A stretch of 64,000 nt of DNA from Tolypothrix tenuis PCC 7101 (GTDB taxonomy: Bacteria; Cyanobacteriota; Cyanobacteriia; Cyanobacteriales; Nostocaceae): positions 2,167,977 to 2,231,976 of the forward strand of contig NZ_AP018248.1 in the NCBI RefSeq assembly GCF_002368295.1, read 5' to 3'. The notes beneath the pieces are model-generated. The model ran no database searches. It was not told where the DNA came from and worked only from the letters and a program-made list of their open reading frames with translations. The number at the start of each line of letters is the position of its first letter. The stretch's first letter is position 1. The position numbers and the translations under genes are program-made. Below, one piece after another: positions 17,175-26,943 of the stretch.

Positions 17175-17855
17175 ATGACGACTACCCACCAGTCCTCCAC
17201 CAAGCAAGACATTCTGGAATATCTCCAGAAACACTCACAAGCAACCGCTTTTGAGCTAGCCGAAGTTTTAGATATTAGTCCCCAAGCGATTCGCCGCCAT
17301 CTCAAGGATTTGGAGGCGGAAGAGCTAATTTTATATTCCACCACAGTGCAGGCGGGAATGGGACGACCCCAACATATTTATCAATTGAGTGCGAGAGGAC
17401 GCGATCGCCTACATCGACAACAAAGCGATCGCTTTGGTGATAGTTATGGTGATTTTGCTGTTTCTTTGCTGGATACCTTAGCAGAAACAGTAGGCAAAGA
17501 CCAAGTCACATCAATCTTACAAAAACAGTGGGAGCGTAAAGCCCAAGAATACCGCGATCGCCTTGGTAACGGTTCCTTAAAAGAGCGTGTCGCCAACTTA
17601 GTGGAGTTTAGAAAAGCAGAAGGCTTCATGGCAGAGTATCATGCTGTAGAGTCCGATAATTCTAAGAAAAGCGATCGCTTTCTCTTCATCGAGCATAAAT
17701 GTGCTATTTCTAATGTTGCCGAATCTTTCCCCAGCGTTTGCGGTCATGAACTAGAAATGTTCGCCGCAGTCCTCCCCGATTGTACAGTCGAGCGCACCCA
17801 CTGGATTATCAATGGTGAGCATCGTTGTGGCTATTTAGTCCAAGCGCGGGAATAG
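17175..17855 (+). CDS. sufR: SufR, Fe-S-sensing repressor of the suf operon
   Basis: This 226-residue DeoR-like winged-helix protein has its helix-turn-helix at about 22-55 (ELAEVLDISPQAIRRHLKDL). The C-terminal part has Cys176, Cys189, Cys203 and Cys218 (spacing C-x12-C-x13-C-x14-C), the known SufR cluster ligand pattern. SufR binds a 4Fe-4S cluster and represses suf when clusters are plentiful. It is divergent from sufB across the two operators described. The ATG at 17175 is preceded by weak ribosome-site bases only. Confidence 0.95.
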   Translation: MTTTHQSSTKQDILEYLQKHSQATAFELAEVLDISPQAIRRHLKDLEAEELILYSTTVQAGMGRPQHIYQLSARGRDRLHRQQSDRFGDSYGDFAVSLLDTLAETVGKDQVTSILQKQWERKAQEYRDRLGNGSLKERVANLVEFRKAEGFMAEYHAVESDNSKKSDRFLFIEHKCAISNVAESFPSVCGHELEMFAAVLPDCTVERTHWIINGEHRCGYLVQARE

Positions 17856-17928
17856 AAGGGGGACAAGGAGGACAAGGAGGACAAGGGAGACTATTAACTA
17901 TTGACAAATGACTATTGACTATTGACAA
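17856..17928. repeat. Short tandem repeats after sufR
   Basis: GGACAAGGA units are followed by TGACTATTGACAAA units. They fill the spacer between sufR and the small gene at 17929. Confidence 0.65.
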
Positions 17929-18180
17929 ATGACTAATTCACCATCAGAACAGTTTTTAAGTTTGGAAGAGTCCTCAAAAGTAGAAGCGGCTTTGTTATCT
18001 TCCTCGGAAAAATTTTTAACAAGATTGACAATTTCATCCCTGAAGCTTTTAAAGCATATTGCTCAAGAATATGGTGTTGCTATCGAAGATTTGACCACAC
18101 CACAAGTCATTGCTTGGTTTGAAAAAGATAGCAAAATAAAGCGTGAGCAGGGAATTGAAGCTTCTTATTTAAAGTGGTAA
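17929..18180 (+). CDS. Small hypothetical protein
   Basis: The protein has 83 residues and is soluble and helical, with a Ser/Glu-rich start and a middle segment LLKHIAQEYGVAIEDLTTPQVIAWFEKD. No family is recognised. Length, the ATG start and clean codon use suggest a real gene. The start codon is embedded in the end of a tandem-repeat array (GACAAATGACTAA). No functional link to sufR is evident. Confidence 0.5.
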   Translation: MTNSPSEQFLSLEESSKVEAALLSSSEKFLTRLTISSLKLLKHIAQEYGVAIEDLTTPQVIAWFEKDSKIKREQGIEASYLKW

Positions 18181-18342
18181 AGTTGTGTTTTAATGCATTG
18201 ATAAAAAATCTAAAACGCTTGTAGTTGCGCTTTAAAGCCATTTCGGATACTAAAATTGTTATTTCTGCACTCGTATATAAATAATATTAAATATTGATGT
18301 GCCTGTTGCCAAAATTGAACAGTCATGATTTTCTAGCTGAGA

Positions 18343-19413
18343 ATGTCTAATCAAGAGATTAAAACACTAACTCCAGAGCAAGAAGCTTTAATTCCTGTTT
18401 ATCAACAGAAGTGGAGAAAAATTGCGCTGTCAACTGAGAGAATTGATAGAGAAAAAGCATCTGAGGCAGTGAAGGCTGCTTATGATTTAATTGGTGAAGA
18501 TGAGCCAGAGATTATTTTCTTTGATAGCCCTTACACTGCTGCTAAACACTTTTATTTTCAAGGCTCATATTCGGAATTAGATTATAGTGATCTTTTACCT
18601 CAAATCAGAGAAATTTTCATGTGTATCGTGTTTAACGATATCGGTAATGAGGATTTTAAAACAGATTTTGATACAGATCGTCAACTCTGGGAAATAATAA
18701 GCAATATAGAGGAAATTTCTGAACGAGAAATGCGAGAGCTAGAAATTGGAGATGACCTACCTTATGAATTTGAATCTGGTCACATGCAAACAGACAGTAT
18801 CTGCTATGAATGTGGCTGGTCGGATTTTTGTATTTCAGAACTGGGATTTTATAAACATTCTACATGGGATATTTACCAAAATATTCTGAAAAATTGCGGA
18901 CGAATTTATGCGTATAAAGAAGCTTGTTTAATTTGCGATCGCCCTACTAAACTATCCTTCAACAATCAAAACCGTCTCCACGCAGAAGGAGAACCAGCAT
19001 TAGAGTATGTTGATGGTTTTAAAGTCTATGCTTATGAAGGTGTTAGACTACCTGAAAAATACGGTAAAGTATTTGCAAATCAATGGCAAGCAACATGGTT
19101 ACTTGAAGAAGGTAACGCAGAACTCAGAAGAGTTTTGATTCAAGGTATTGGCTACAAACGCATTTGTGAAGAATTGGGTGCAATTGAGTTAGATAGTTGG
19201 CAAGAATACACTTTATTAAGAATTGATAATTACCAAGAAATAAATCGGCGTGGTTCTACATCTCTAGAATCTATGTGTTTATTAAAAATGATTTGTCCCA
19301 GTACAGGAAATATTCATATATTGCGCGTACCCCCGAATATAACATCCGCACGAGAGGCTATTAGTTGGGTAAATTGGGGTATAGACCCAGAAGATTTTTT
19401 GGTACAAACTTAA
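18343..19413 (+). CDS. DUF6745-type hypothetical protein
   Basis: The protein has 356 residues. The N-terminus LTPEQEALIPVYQQKWRKIA and the EAVKAAYDLIG segment, plus the C-terminal MLLKMICPSTG-like and REAISWVNWGIDPEDF stretches, match what I recall of the DUF6745 family common in cyanobacteria. Its biochemical role is not known. A CYECGWSDFC segment in the middle could bind metal. It stands alone after a 162-base spacer. Confidence 0.65.
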   Translation: MSNQEIKTLTPEQEALIPVYQQKWRKIALSTERIDREKASEAVKAAYDLIGEDEPEIIFFDSPYTAAKHFYFQGSYSELDYSDLLPQIREIFMCIVFNDIGNEDFKTDFDTDRQLWEIISNIEEISEREMRELEIGDDLPYEFESGHMQTDSICYECGWSDFCISELGFYKHSTWDIYQNILKNCGRIYAYKEACLICDRPTKLSFNNQNRLHAEGEPALEYVDGFKVYAYEGVRLPEKYGKVFANQWQATWLLEEGNAELRRVLIQGIGYKRICEELGAIELDSWQEYTLLRIDNYQEINRRGSTSLESMCLLKMICPSTGNIHILRVPPNITSAREAISWVNWGIDPEDFLVQT

Positions 19414-19501
19414 GTTAAAATAAAAAACATTGTTTGCTCCTACTCTTTTACCTCATTTACATGAAAAAAGCTATATATTTATTTTTATAAATAAACTGTA
19501 A

Positions 19502-20123
19502 TTAAAGTTTTTGTATTTGACTTGCAGCTACAATTTGTTTGACAGTAATTTGTAATTCTGGGAAAGTGGCAGAGATAATGCGGTCATTACCTGTAAATTT
19601 TTGCGCTTGATATTGACCATCAATTAACTGATAAACAAACACCGTAGGAAGTTTAGGATTACCGAGATAAGCACGAGAAGCGATCGCTAAATAATCCACA
19701 ATCCAATACTCAAGAATACCCAGACGCTGATACTCATCTAATTTATCAATATAATCATCATCCCAATTTAGTGGAAGTAACTTCTACAGCCAGTTGAATC
19801 GGCTCAATTAACGCCCCATAAGCTAGCACATTACTATTCCACTGTGATGCTTTAACTACAGCTACATCAGGATTTCTACCTTGTTCTTCTCCCGTACTAG
19901 AAAATGTCCTAACTACCACATCTTTATCAGCAATATAATCAAGCTCTAAGCGCCTAATTTCATCATTGAAACCAAGCATGAGAAATCTTGCTACATTCTT
20001 ATGCGCCCTAATAGGTTCCACTTTGATAATCTGTCCATTTACCAGTTCATAGATACCAGAACCATCAGGATACTGTTCTAAAAAATCCTCAAAAGTTAAT
20101 TTTTGAACTGGAATCTTAACCAT
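19502..20123 (-). pseudogene. Uma2-family gene with a frameshift
   Basis: The N-terminal part (20123 down to 19758) reads MVKIPVQKLTFEDFLEQYPD through IQLAVEVTSTKLG and then stops. In another frame the protein continues NWDDDYIDKLDEYQRLGI, EYWIVDYLAIASRAYLG, to the natural end at 19502. Removing one A from the AAA at complement 19767-19769 restores one 206-residue protein with the Uma2 core (VEVTSTNW, EYWIVD). So the gene is broken by a single-base insertion or the base is a sequencing error. Intact proteins are PD-(D/E)XK nuclease-like with unknown role. Confidence 0.82.
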
Positions 20124-20282
20124 ATTTATTCACAGCTAAATATAATATTTTGGCTATTATACTGTGCGCTCTTTGGTTGTATTTCGTATCCTTCTGTTGC
20201 AAACATAATTATCAATTACGAATTACGTATGATGAATTTTTAATATCCCCTCCTCTGCTCACAGAGAAAGGGATAATTTTTG

Positions 20283-21338
20283 TTAGAAAAACCAACCATA
20301 AGAATGCAAACCTTTACCCAAAAGATTCACACCCAAATAGCAAACCCAAACCACAACAAAACCACTAGCAGCTAAAATCGCGGGACGACGACCTTGCCAA
20401 CCGCGAGTAATTCTGGCGTGGAGGTAAGCGGCGAAAACTAACCAAGTAATTAACGCCCAAGTTTCTTTAGGGTCCCAACTCCAATAAGAACCCCAAGCTT
20501 CGTTAGCCCAAACTGCACCAGCAATAATACCAATTGTGAGTAAGGGAAATCCCAAACCAATGATGCGGTAGCTGATATTATCTAAAGTTTCTGCAAGGCT
20601 AAGACGTTGAGGTGATAAAGGTTCAGCAGATGTAACAGTTTGCGATTGCGGCGCAGTGACTAAATTTAAAACAGCAGTTTTACCGTTACCATTGCTATTA
20701 CTTTCATAGCGAACAAAACCATTATTTTCTACAGCAGGTGTTTGTGGTTCAGAAACTAATTCACCTGCTTTGTGTAACTTATAGCCATTACTGCGATAGC
20801 CACCAGTGCCAACAGAACTGCCTTGTAGTTGGATATTGTGACCGCGAGTCACAATGAGAAAAGCGATCGCCAGCAATGAACCGACCATCAAAGCAGAATA
20901 ACTCAACATCATCACACTGACGTGCATCATCAGCCAATTTGACTTCAGCGCAGGTACTAAAGGTTCTGACACCTGCATTTGCGATGGTAACGTCAAAGCC
21001 GCAAAAGCCGAGATTCCCATAGCCACAGGGGCAGTTACCACTCCTACTAAGCGGCTACGGCTTGAATTTTCGGCAATTAAATGAATAGTGGTAATTCCCC
21101 AAGTCAAGAAAAACAGCGATTCATACAAATTACTCAGTGGGAAATATCCACCTTCTATCCATCTTGCTCCTAATAAAGTAGCTATGCACAAATTAGCGAT
21201 CGCCATTCCAGCTGTCCCCAAAGCGGCCATAGCTGGAAGATTTGGAAAAGCTGCCCCTGCCCAATACACCAGCATGGTGAGGAATAAGACAGCAAAGGAG
21301 GCATTGTCCAGCCAGTTCTGGAGTACAACCAGATTCAT
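20283..21338 (-). CDS. ccsA: Cytochrome c biogenesis protein CcsA (system II, 'CcsB' in some naming)
   Basis: This 351-residue multi-pass thylakoid or plasma membrane protein presents haem for attachment to c-type cytochromes. The tryptophan-rich WWD motif WGSYWSWDPKETWAL lies near residue 290, flanked by conserved His residues (HVSVMM, HSYGWFF, HARITRGW). A long Asn/Gly-rich loop at about 170-235 is variable in the family. It would serve cytochrome f, c6 and the cytM-like protein in this window. ATG at 21336-21338 is used. Confidence 0.92.
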   Translation of the reverse strand: MNLVVLQNWLDNASFAVLFLTMLVYWAGAAFPNLPAMAALGTAGMAIANLCIATLLGARWIEGGYFPLSNLYESLFFLTWGITTIHLIAENSSRSRLVGVVTAPVAMGISAFAALTLPSQMQVSEPLVPALKSNWLMMHVSVMMLSYSALMVGSLLAIAFLIVTRGHNIQLQGSSVGTGGYRSNGYKLHKAGELVSEPQTPAVENNGFVRYESNSNGNGKTAVLNLVTAPQSQTVTSAEPLSPQRLSLAETLDNISYRIIGLGFPLLTIGIIAGAVWANEAWGSYWSWDPKETWALITWLVFAAYLHARITRGWQGRRPAILAASGFVVVWVCYLGVNLLGKGLHSYGWFF

Positions 21339-21419
21339 AAAGTGTTCTCCCCAGTGGATTCGTTAAAATTATTTTTTCTGACTGTTCTGATCCTATCTGC
21401 TTAGAGCGTATTGGGTCAT

Positions 21420-21545
21420 AGGTTTTTCAAAAGTCAAAAGTTATGGGGCATGGGGCATTGGGTAATTGGTAATGGGTAATTGGAATTAAGAATTTCCCCC
21501 CTTCTCCCTGCCCCCTGCCCCTCTGCCTCCCCAATCCCCAATCCC
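21420..21545. repeat. Short tandem repeats between DUF3352 gene and ccsA
   Basis: GGGGCATTGGGTAATTGGTAATGGGTAATTGG units are followed by C-rich heptamers (CCCTGCC, CCAATCC). The array reaches the stop of the DUF3352 gene. Confidence 0.6.
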
Positions 21546-23249
21546 CTACGAATGCTCCACCTTTTTGAGTGCAAAGAAAATATCATACCGACTACTGCGA
21601 TTATCACTCACAGCAGTTGTCACACCAATGGAACGGGTTGCACCTAACCAAGTTTGTTGATTGGGAATTATATTTGGTAGCGGAAAATTTTTCGCTGCTT
21701 GTTCAACATCTAAGAAAAATTGCCCATTTGTTGGGTTCGGTTCTGTGGGTACAGTTTGTTGAAAAGGAATTGTACTAGCTAATGTATTTGTAGGTTTGGG
21801 AACGATTTTATCGGCAATGGGCGCACCGAAGATGAAAAACGCCACATCTCCATCTAACCAACCGTGGGTAGCGGTTAAGGTTCCATAAGGTGCAACCCAA
21901 TTAGTCACAGGTTTACCTGCAACCGATGCAGGTTGAATTCTGAACTGATATTGAGTTTTCATCACGTCATCGAGCTGCTTTAGGGATGTTTCCGCCAAAG
22001 TGCGATCGCTTGCTTTGACCATGAACAGCAATCCAGCTCGAAAATCTGCTGTTGAACTATCTTTTGGGGTGTTGGGAATAACTGATAAAGAAAATTCACC
22101 CTTCATCCACCGCAGTAAATCCCGTTCTAAATCCATATTGATTAAAGATTTCACCCCACTTCGCAGTTGTTCTGGGGTAATTGGCGATAGGGGATTTCCT
22201 TGGGATGTTAAAGCGTAGTCTGCCCAGAAACGCTGTAAGTTACCACCAGAAAGCATCATTAAAGTTTCTGCTGGCACCATGCTTTGCATTCTACCTGCCT
22301 TATTTTCCACTGCCAGCACTCGCTGACTATTCGGGGTCAGCCAAGAAACTCCTTTTAAACGTATCCCTTGGGGCTCTAATTGAATTGTCCCTGCCAAACC
22401 TTGGTTATTTTGCAGCTGTGCTAAAACTTGCGCGGGTAACTGGCGATTTGGCGCAGATGCAGCTATCCTAGCAGCCGTTGGTACATTGACATAAAACTGA
22501 GCAAAAGGCTGATAACTAGCAATTTTAGGAAAATTATCGGCAAATCCGCCTGTTGTAGCTAAAGACGTTTTATTTTTGTAAGCATCAATAGCTCGTTCTG
22601 TAGCTTTGGGATCATCAGCGATTACCAAGTACCGCCCATCTAAGACTGTAGCGCAGAGGTTTCCACCCGTTTGTCCATCAGTTTGCTTGATGGGAAAACC
22701 TTGATATGTGCGGTCAATCCATTTACCTTGTTTTAAGCTTTTAGGTTGTGCCAAAAGGCTTTGAGCCTGTTCTGGGTTTTTTACAGGCAGAACCATTACC
22801 ATTGACTGCTGACTGCTATTAGGTTCTGGGTTAGTAGAAACTGGCTTTGGTGGTGGTTGAGTAGCTTGGGGTGCGAGAATGGCGATCGTTACCTCATTGC
22901 CTACCCACGGCTGAATATCTTTCTGGAAGTCATAACCATTATTAGTCAGAAAGCGATCGCGCAACTTCACTAAATTTTTATCTATTTCTGCTTGGGTTTC
23001 TTTTGTCCCATACTGCCGCAATTGCTGCCATTGTTTAGGATCTGTGGTGAGAGAAACCGCAAACAGGGCATCTTGAGGAATAATAGTTGCACCTACTGGT
23101 AAATCTTTAGAAAATAATTGCCCCTGGGTTAATAGCCAGTATGCTGCACTCCCGCCACCAATTAACAACCCAGCAGCCGAAAGCGTCAGCACCAGAGACG
23201 GTTTCTTAATTTTTTTCTTCATCGCAACAGACACATTAGGCAGTACCAT
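21546..23249 (-). CDS. DUF3352 domain protein, membrane-anchored
   Basis: The protein has up to 567 residues, with one N-terminal hydrophobic segment (LVLTLSAAGLLIGGGSAAYWLL) and a long extracytoplasmic part. The segments VGATIIPQDALFAVSLTTDP and GNEVTIAILAP fit DUF3352. An in-frame ATG at 23222 (MKKKIKKPSLV) looks like a better start, with basic residues just before the hydrophobic segment. Family role is unknown. It has low-complexity Pro/Ser/Gln near residue 150. It appears to be a single-gene unit. Confidence 0.78.
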   Translation of the reverse strand: MVLPNVSVAMKKKIKKPSLVLTLSAAGLLIGGGSAAYWLLTQGQLFSKDLPVGATIIPQDALFAVSLTTDPKQWQQLRQYGTKETQAEIDKNLVKLRDRFLTNNGYDFQKDIQPWVGNEVTIAILAPQATQPPPKPVSTNPEPNSSQQSMVMVLPVKNPEQAQSLLAQPKSLKQGKWIDRTYQGFPIKQTDGQTGGNLCATVLDGRYLVIADDPKATERAIDAYKNKTSLATTGGFADNFPKIASYQPFAQFYVNVPTAARIAASAPNRQLPAQVLAQLQNNQGLAGTIQLEPQGIRLKGVSWLTPNSQRVLAVENKAGRMQSMVPAETLMMLSGGNLQRFWADYALTSQGNPLSPITPEQLRSGVKSLINMDLERDLLRWMKGEFSLSVIPNTPKDSSTADFRAGLLFMVKASDRTLAETSLKQLDDVMKTQYQFRIQPASVAGKPVTNWVAPYGTLTATHGWLDGDVAFFIFGAPIADKIVPKPTNTLASTIPFQQTVPTEPNPTNGQFFLDVEQAAKNFPLPNIIPNQQTWLGATRSIGVTTAVSDNRSSRYDIFFALKKVEHS

Positions 23250-23724
23250 CGAAACCCATACCTCATACTTGCGAACTCATTACTTGATTTGCCAAGTAAA
23301 TCAAAGGCTTAGACATTCTTTAGGGCAGCAAATTATCTTAATTTGTCCACCCTGAACATTTACCAGCCTTTGTTGATCAACTTTTCCCAGTATGTCAAAA
23401 GCACTGTTTTACTAGTTAGTTAGCTTTGCTAACACATTTTATTAACACACTTTAGTTGATTTTGCCGGACAATACCAAAGTCGCTCCGTTACCCCAAGCG
23501 TTATGAGGATATAACTAACTTGACACAGCTGCAAGTCAGTTGCTTCTACGGTGCCATCGCAGCGATCGCTGCGATTTACTAAGAAACTTCCGGAAAATAA
23601 ATTATTCAATATACTCCGAGAATATTTTCTTTCTTCCCCCTGCACCCTGCACCCTGCCCCCCTGCCAACAAAGCGATAGTATATTTTTTTAGTAGAAAGT
23701 CCCCAATCACCAATCCCCAAGAAG
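23250..23724. other. Intergenic region with a 20-base HIP1-centred palindrome
   Basis: These 475 bases separate the DUF3352 gene from the REC-HlyD gene. ATCGCAGCGATCGCTGCGAT (23556-23575) is a perfect palindrome around a HIP1 octamer. C-rich tandem repeats (CCCTGCA) lie near 23635-23665. A 92-codon frame here is repeat-derived and not called. Confidence 0.55.
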
Positions 23725-25701
23725 CTATAAATTAGTCAGCAGCCGTACTTTTCTGCTCATAAACGTCAAGAAGCTTTCTTTTTGAGCAATAATTTCCGCT
23801 TTAACTTCCATTCCTGGTTGAATGGGATAAGAGCGATCGCCTTTTGTTAAATAAAGTTTTTCCGGTTCTATAGTCACCTCATAGTAAGGCGCAGTTGTAG
23901 CCATAGCATTATTTTGAGGTGTAATCGCATCGGCACTGATACTCCTCACAGCACCAGCTAAAATCCCATAATCTGGGTAAGGATAAGCGGAAATCCGCAT
24001 TTGGACTTTACCTTCTTGGCAAGCTGTAACTGGTTGCACTTTACAGACTTTGACGTTACCAATATCTTCAACACTGACGTTAGCTTTAACAACCAAAGGA
24101 GCCTCAGAGGGAGCAACTTGTGCGATTACCTCTCCTGCACTCACTAACTGCTGAGGATTTCGCAATTCTAACTTCAAAATCGTACCTTTATCAGGAGAAC
24201 GAATGATAGTTGCTTGCTGTTGCTTATCTATTTGTTTTAATTCTTTTTGACCGTTGTCAATGATATTTTTAATTTCGATTCTCAGCTGGAGCAGAGCATT
24301 TTTTTCTTGCTGCAAGCTTGCCAAACTTCCATCACCAGCAGAACGTTCTTGAGCAATTTTTGCTTCTACAACTGTTAACACAGCATTATTAGGATTAGTG
24401 GCGGCTACTGCTGGTTTGTATTTGCTAGTAGCTGCGGCTACACCCTGTTTTTGCCTTTCGATAACTTGCTTTTGAGCTTCTAATGCTGCTTTTTGCGATA
24501 ATAAAGTTTGTTCCTGCTGTTCTAGTGTTAGTTGCACCTGTTCCAACTGATTCTGAGAAATTGATCCAGATTTAGCAAGACCGAGATAGTAATCGCGCTT
24601 CAGTTTAGCAGCTTTCCAGGCTGCTTCTGTCGCTTTCACATTCGCTTGCATTGATTTCAAATCAAATTCTGCTTTTTGTAATTCATTTTGAGCAATTTTA
24701 ATATTTGCCTTAACTTCGTCTAGTTGACCGCTAGATGAAACTTGAGTTTGCTGATATTCTCTTTCTGTATGTTGCAACTCTGCCGTTGCACCTGCGATCG
24801 CCTTTTTATTTCGCTCTGTTTCTGCACTTATTTGCCTATCTACAGCACGAATTTGAGCATCCAATTGCATTAGTTGCATTTCATTCTGCTGGATATTCGC
24901 TAGAACTTGACTTTTTTTAATTAGTATTTCGCTATCATCAATAGTGGCAATAATATCTCCTTTATTTACTACCTGATTCTCGCTCACCAGAATTCTTCTC
25001 ACAGTTCCTTCTGATGCTGATTGGACTAAGCTTATTTCTCCAACAGGACGAACATTCGCAGGTGCCTTGACAGTTACTTGATATTGAATAACTGCAGATA
25101 AAATAACTGCTGTGGCAACAGATCCAATTAAAAGCTTCCCTCCTACTTCTACCCAACGAGTTGTATGAGGTAAAACTGCGTCTGTTTGAATTACATCTAA
25201 TAAAAGCGGAGTATCTTCTTGGAGTAGTGTTCCTGGCTTCGGCAATGCAGCACTTTTTTGAAAATCAAAAATCTCAGAACTAGATAGTTGCTGCTGAGGA
25301 ATAATCTTATTAATTAAACCAGGCGCTAACTGAGTGTAGCCTTTCTCAACCAAGCGAATTGAATCTCTGAGTTCTTCTGGGGATGCATCTTTTAAGATAT
25401 AACCACAGGCTCCAGCATTTAGAGATGCATTAATATATTGATGCTTGTCATAACCACTTAAGACCAAAATTTTCGTTTTCGGAAATCTTTCACTAATAAT
25501 CTTTGTCGCATTAATACCATCCATCTCAGGCATTTCCATATCGATGAGCACGACATCTGGATGTAAGTTAGCGACTTTTAGAATTGCAGCTTTTCCATTC
25601 TCTGCAACTCCTACTACTTCTAAATCTGTTTCTTTTTCAATCAATGACCTTAAATATTCTCGAATAGTTTCTTGGTCATCTACTAGCAGAACTCTAATCA
25701 T
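23725..25701 (-). CDS. Response-regulator receiver domain fused to HlyD-type membrane fusion protein
   Basis: The protein has 658 residues. Residues 1-125 form a complete receiver domain: Asp8-Asp9, phospho-acceptor Asp54 in VLIDMEMPEMDG, Ser82, and Lys104 in YILKDASPEEL, closest to the NarL type. In place of the DNA-binding output there is a 60-residue linker and one membrane segment (about 187-206). A HlyD/MFP module follows: barrel-sandwich half (VQSASEGTVRRILVSENQVV, about 228-260), a long coiled coil (about 265-450), the second half (IIRSPDKGTILKLEL) and beta-barrel. The receiver would be cytoplasmic and the adaptor periplasmic. No ABC partner or histidine kinase is adjacent. ATG at 25699-25701. 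Confidence 0.9.
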   Translation of the reverse strand: MIRVLLVDDQETIREYLRSLIEKETDLEVVGVAENGKAAILKVANLHPDVVLIDMEMPEMDGINATKIISERFPKTKILVLSGYDKHQYINASLNAGACGYILKDASPEELRDSIRLVEKGYTQLAPGLINKIIPQQQLSSSEIFDFQKSAALPKPGTLLQEDTPLLLDVIQTDAVLPHTTRWVEVGGKLLIGSVATAVILSAVIQYQVTVKAPANVRPVGEISLVQSASEGTVRRILVSENQVVNKGDIIATIDDSEILIKKSQVLANIQQNEMQLMQLDAQIRAVDRQISAETERNKKAIAGATAELQHTEREYQQTQVSSSGQLDEVKANIKIAQNELQKAEFDLKSMQANVKATEAAWKAAKLKRDYYLGLAKSGSISQNQLEQVQLTLEQQEQTLLSQKAALEAQKQVIERQKQGVAAATSKYKPAVAATNPNNAVLTVVEAKIAQERSAGDGSLASLQQEKNALLQLRIEIKNIIDNGQKELKQIDKQQQATIIRSPDKGTILKLELRNPQQLVSAGEVIAQVAPSEAPLVVKANVSVEDIGNVKVCKVQPVTACQEGKVQMRISAYPYPDYGILAGAVRSISADAITPQNNAMATTAPYYEVTIEPEKLYLTKGDRSYPIQPGMEVKAEIIAQKESFLTFMSRKVRLLTNL

Positions 25702-26295
25702 ATATTTGTCTGTTTAAGAAATATTTTGCTAGCCAATATATAATTGTATTTTTTAAATTTTATATAAATATGAGACTTGCCAATCATCACATCAACATAG
25801 CAAAGCTTGACTCTAACTTTATAGTATTAGCCTTGTCTAAATATTTTTATTATCCTCTTGTAGGCAAAGTTTCTATCTAAGAAAGTATCATCTCAAATTT
25901 TATGTTCTACTTTTGGAACTTACTAGTAATTTATTTAAACATACAGCTAAGGCTTTTAAAAATAAAATTTAACTAACTTTTGACACACACTTTAGGGATA
26001 GTACAAGAGTGCTGGTAAATCAAATATCATGTGTTTAGCATCAAAAGCACATTATTCATTGTTATAAAATAGCTATTTTACATAGGAGTAATATTTGGAG
26101 ATTAATTTACTCTTCAGCAAAATTTTAAATTTTACCAGTGTAGCTTGATATTAAACACCTGTAGATGAATTAGGCTCTTTACCAGGGGACTATTGAGATT
26201 TTTTCACTCTTATAGACATACCGAATCTGGTGAACTCTGCTTTCAGACTTCCCAGCAAAACTTTACAAGAAATCAAATTTAATTTGAGCTTTTTT
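25702..26295. other. Gene-free AT-rich region upstream of the REC-HlyD gene
   Basis: These 594 bases lie between the REC-HlyD start and the chorismate lyase stop. I see no gene, RNA or clear repeat. The part near 25702-25760 is very AT-rich and probably contains the promoter. Confidence 0.5.
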
Positions 26296-26943
26296 CTAAT
26301 CTCTAGAATTTAGCTGCATCGGGCCCAAATATTTAGTTAAATAAGGTGAAAAAACTTCGTAAATTAATGTTAAAGGCTGTCCGTGATGCCAAAACAGATA
26401 GTGACGACCCCAAAAAGGCCCATCCACCTCAAAACCAGACTCTAAAGCAGGTGAGTAACCATAGTAAATCCCTTGAACATCTCGATACAGCTCTGTACGG
26501 AGACGAGCTAAACTTGCCCAAATCGGTAAAGAACGGTTTTGTAAATACTCATCTACATGGCTGGCTTCCCACCAAGAAGTAGCATAAGCCAATCTCTGAC
26601 CAGACGCAGTACGTAACCAAACCTGTCGCCGCAGCCTAGGGCCTGGTACAACTTGAATTAAATCGGGAGCTGCATCCGAGTCCATACCAATTAACGACAT
26701 ATCAATTACATCAACTTCCGTTGGCTCGCCTGTCAGTAACTCTAAATGGCGTGTAGGAGAGCCATCGCCTAAAAGCAGCAATTGCCAAGTTGGTGCTAGC
26801 TGAGAGTGGGGCAAACTTTTCCTAATTACTTCCTCTCCACCTTGCCAAATTGGATTCAGGCGATGCCATGCTGCTGGCAGTGTTAAGTTGTTTGTCGGAC
26901 TAAAAGTTGCAGTCAATGTTCTTTGTTCTTTACAAAAGTTCAC
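26296..26943 (-). CDS. Chorismate pyruvate-lyase (DUF98/Ycf21 family)
   Basis: The protein has 215 residues and fits the cyanobacterial chorismate lyase that makes 4-hydroxybenzoate, the ring precursor of plastoquinone. Recognisable parts are RLNPIWQGGEEVIRKSLP, RLRRQVWLRTASGQRLAYAT with Arg residues expected to bind chorismate, and the C-terminal LIYEVFSPYLTKYLG. It is not similar in detail to E. coli UbiC. The ATG at 26941-26943 was chosen. No quinone genes flank it. Confidence 0.8.
   Translation of the reverse strand: MNFCKEQRTLTATFSPTNNLTLPAAWHRLNPIWQGGEEVIRKSLPHSQLAPTWQLLLLGDGSPTRHLELLTGEPTEVDVIDMSLIGMDSDAAPDLIQVVPGPRLRRQVWLRTASGQRLAYATSWWEASHVDEYLQNRSLPIWASLARLRTELYRDVQGIYYGYSPALESGFEVDGPFWGRHYLFWHHGQPLTLIYEVFSPYLTKYLGPMQLNSRD

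Noticed and set aside
23442..23720. 92-codon minus-strand frame
   Set aside because: It consists of tandem C-rich repeats and a HIP1 palindrome, with no ribosome site or recognisable motif.
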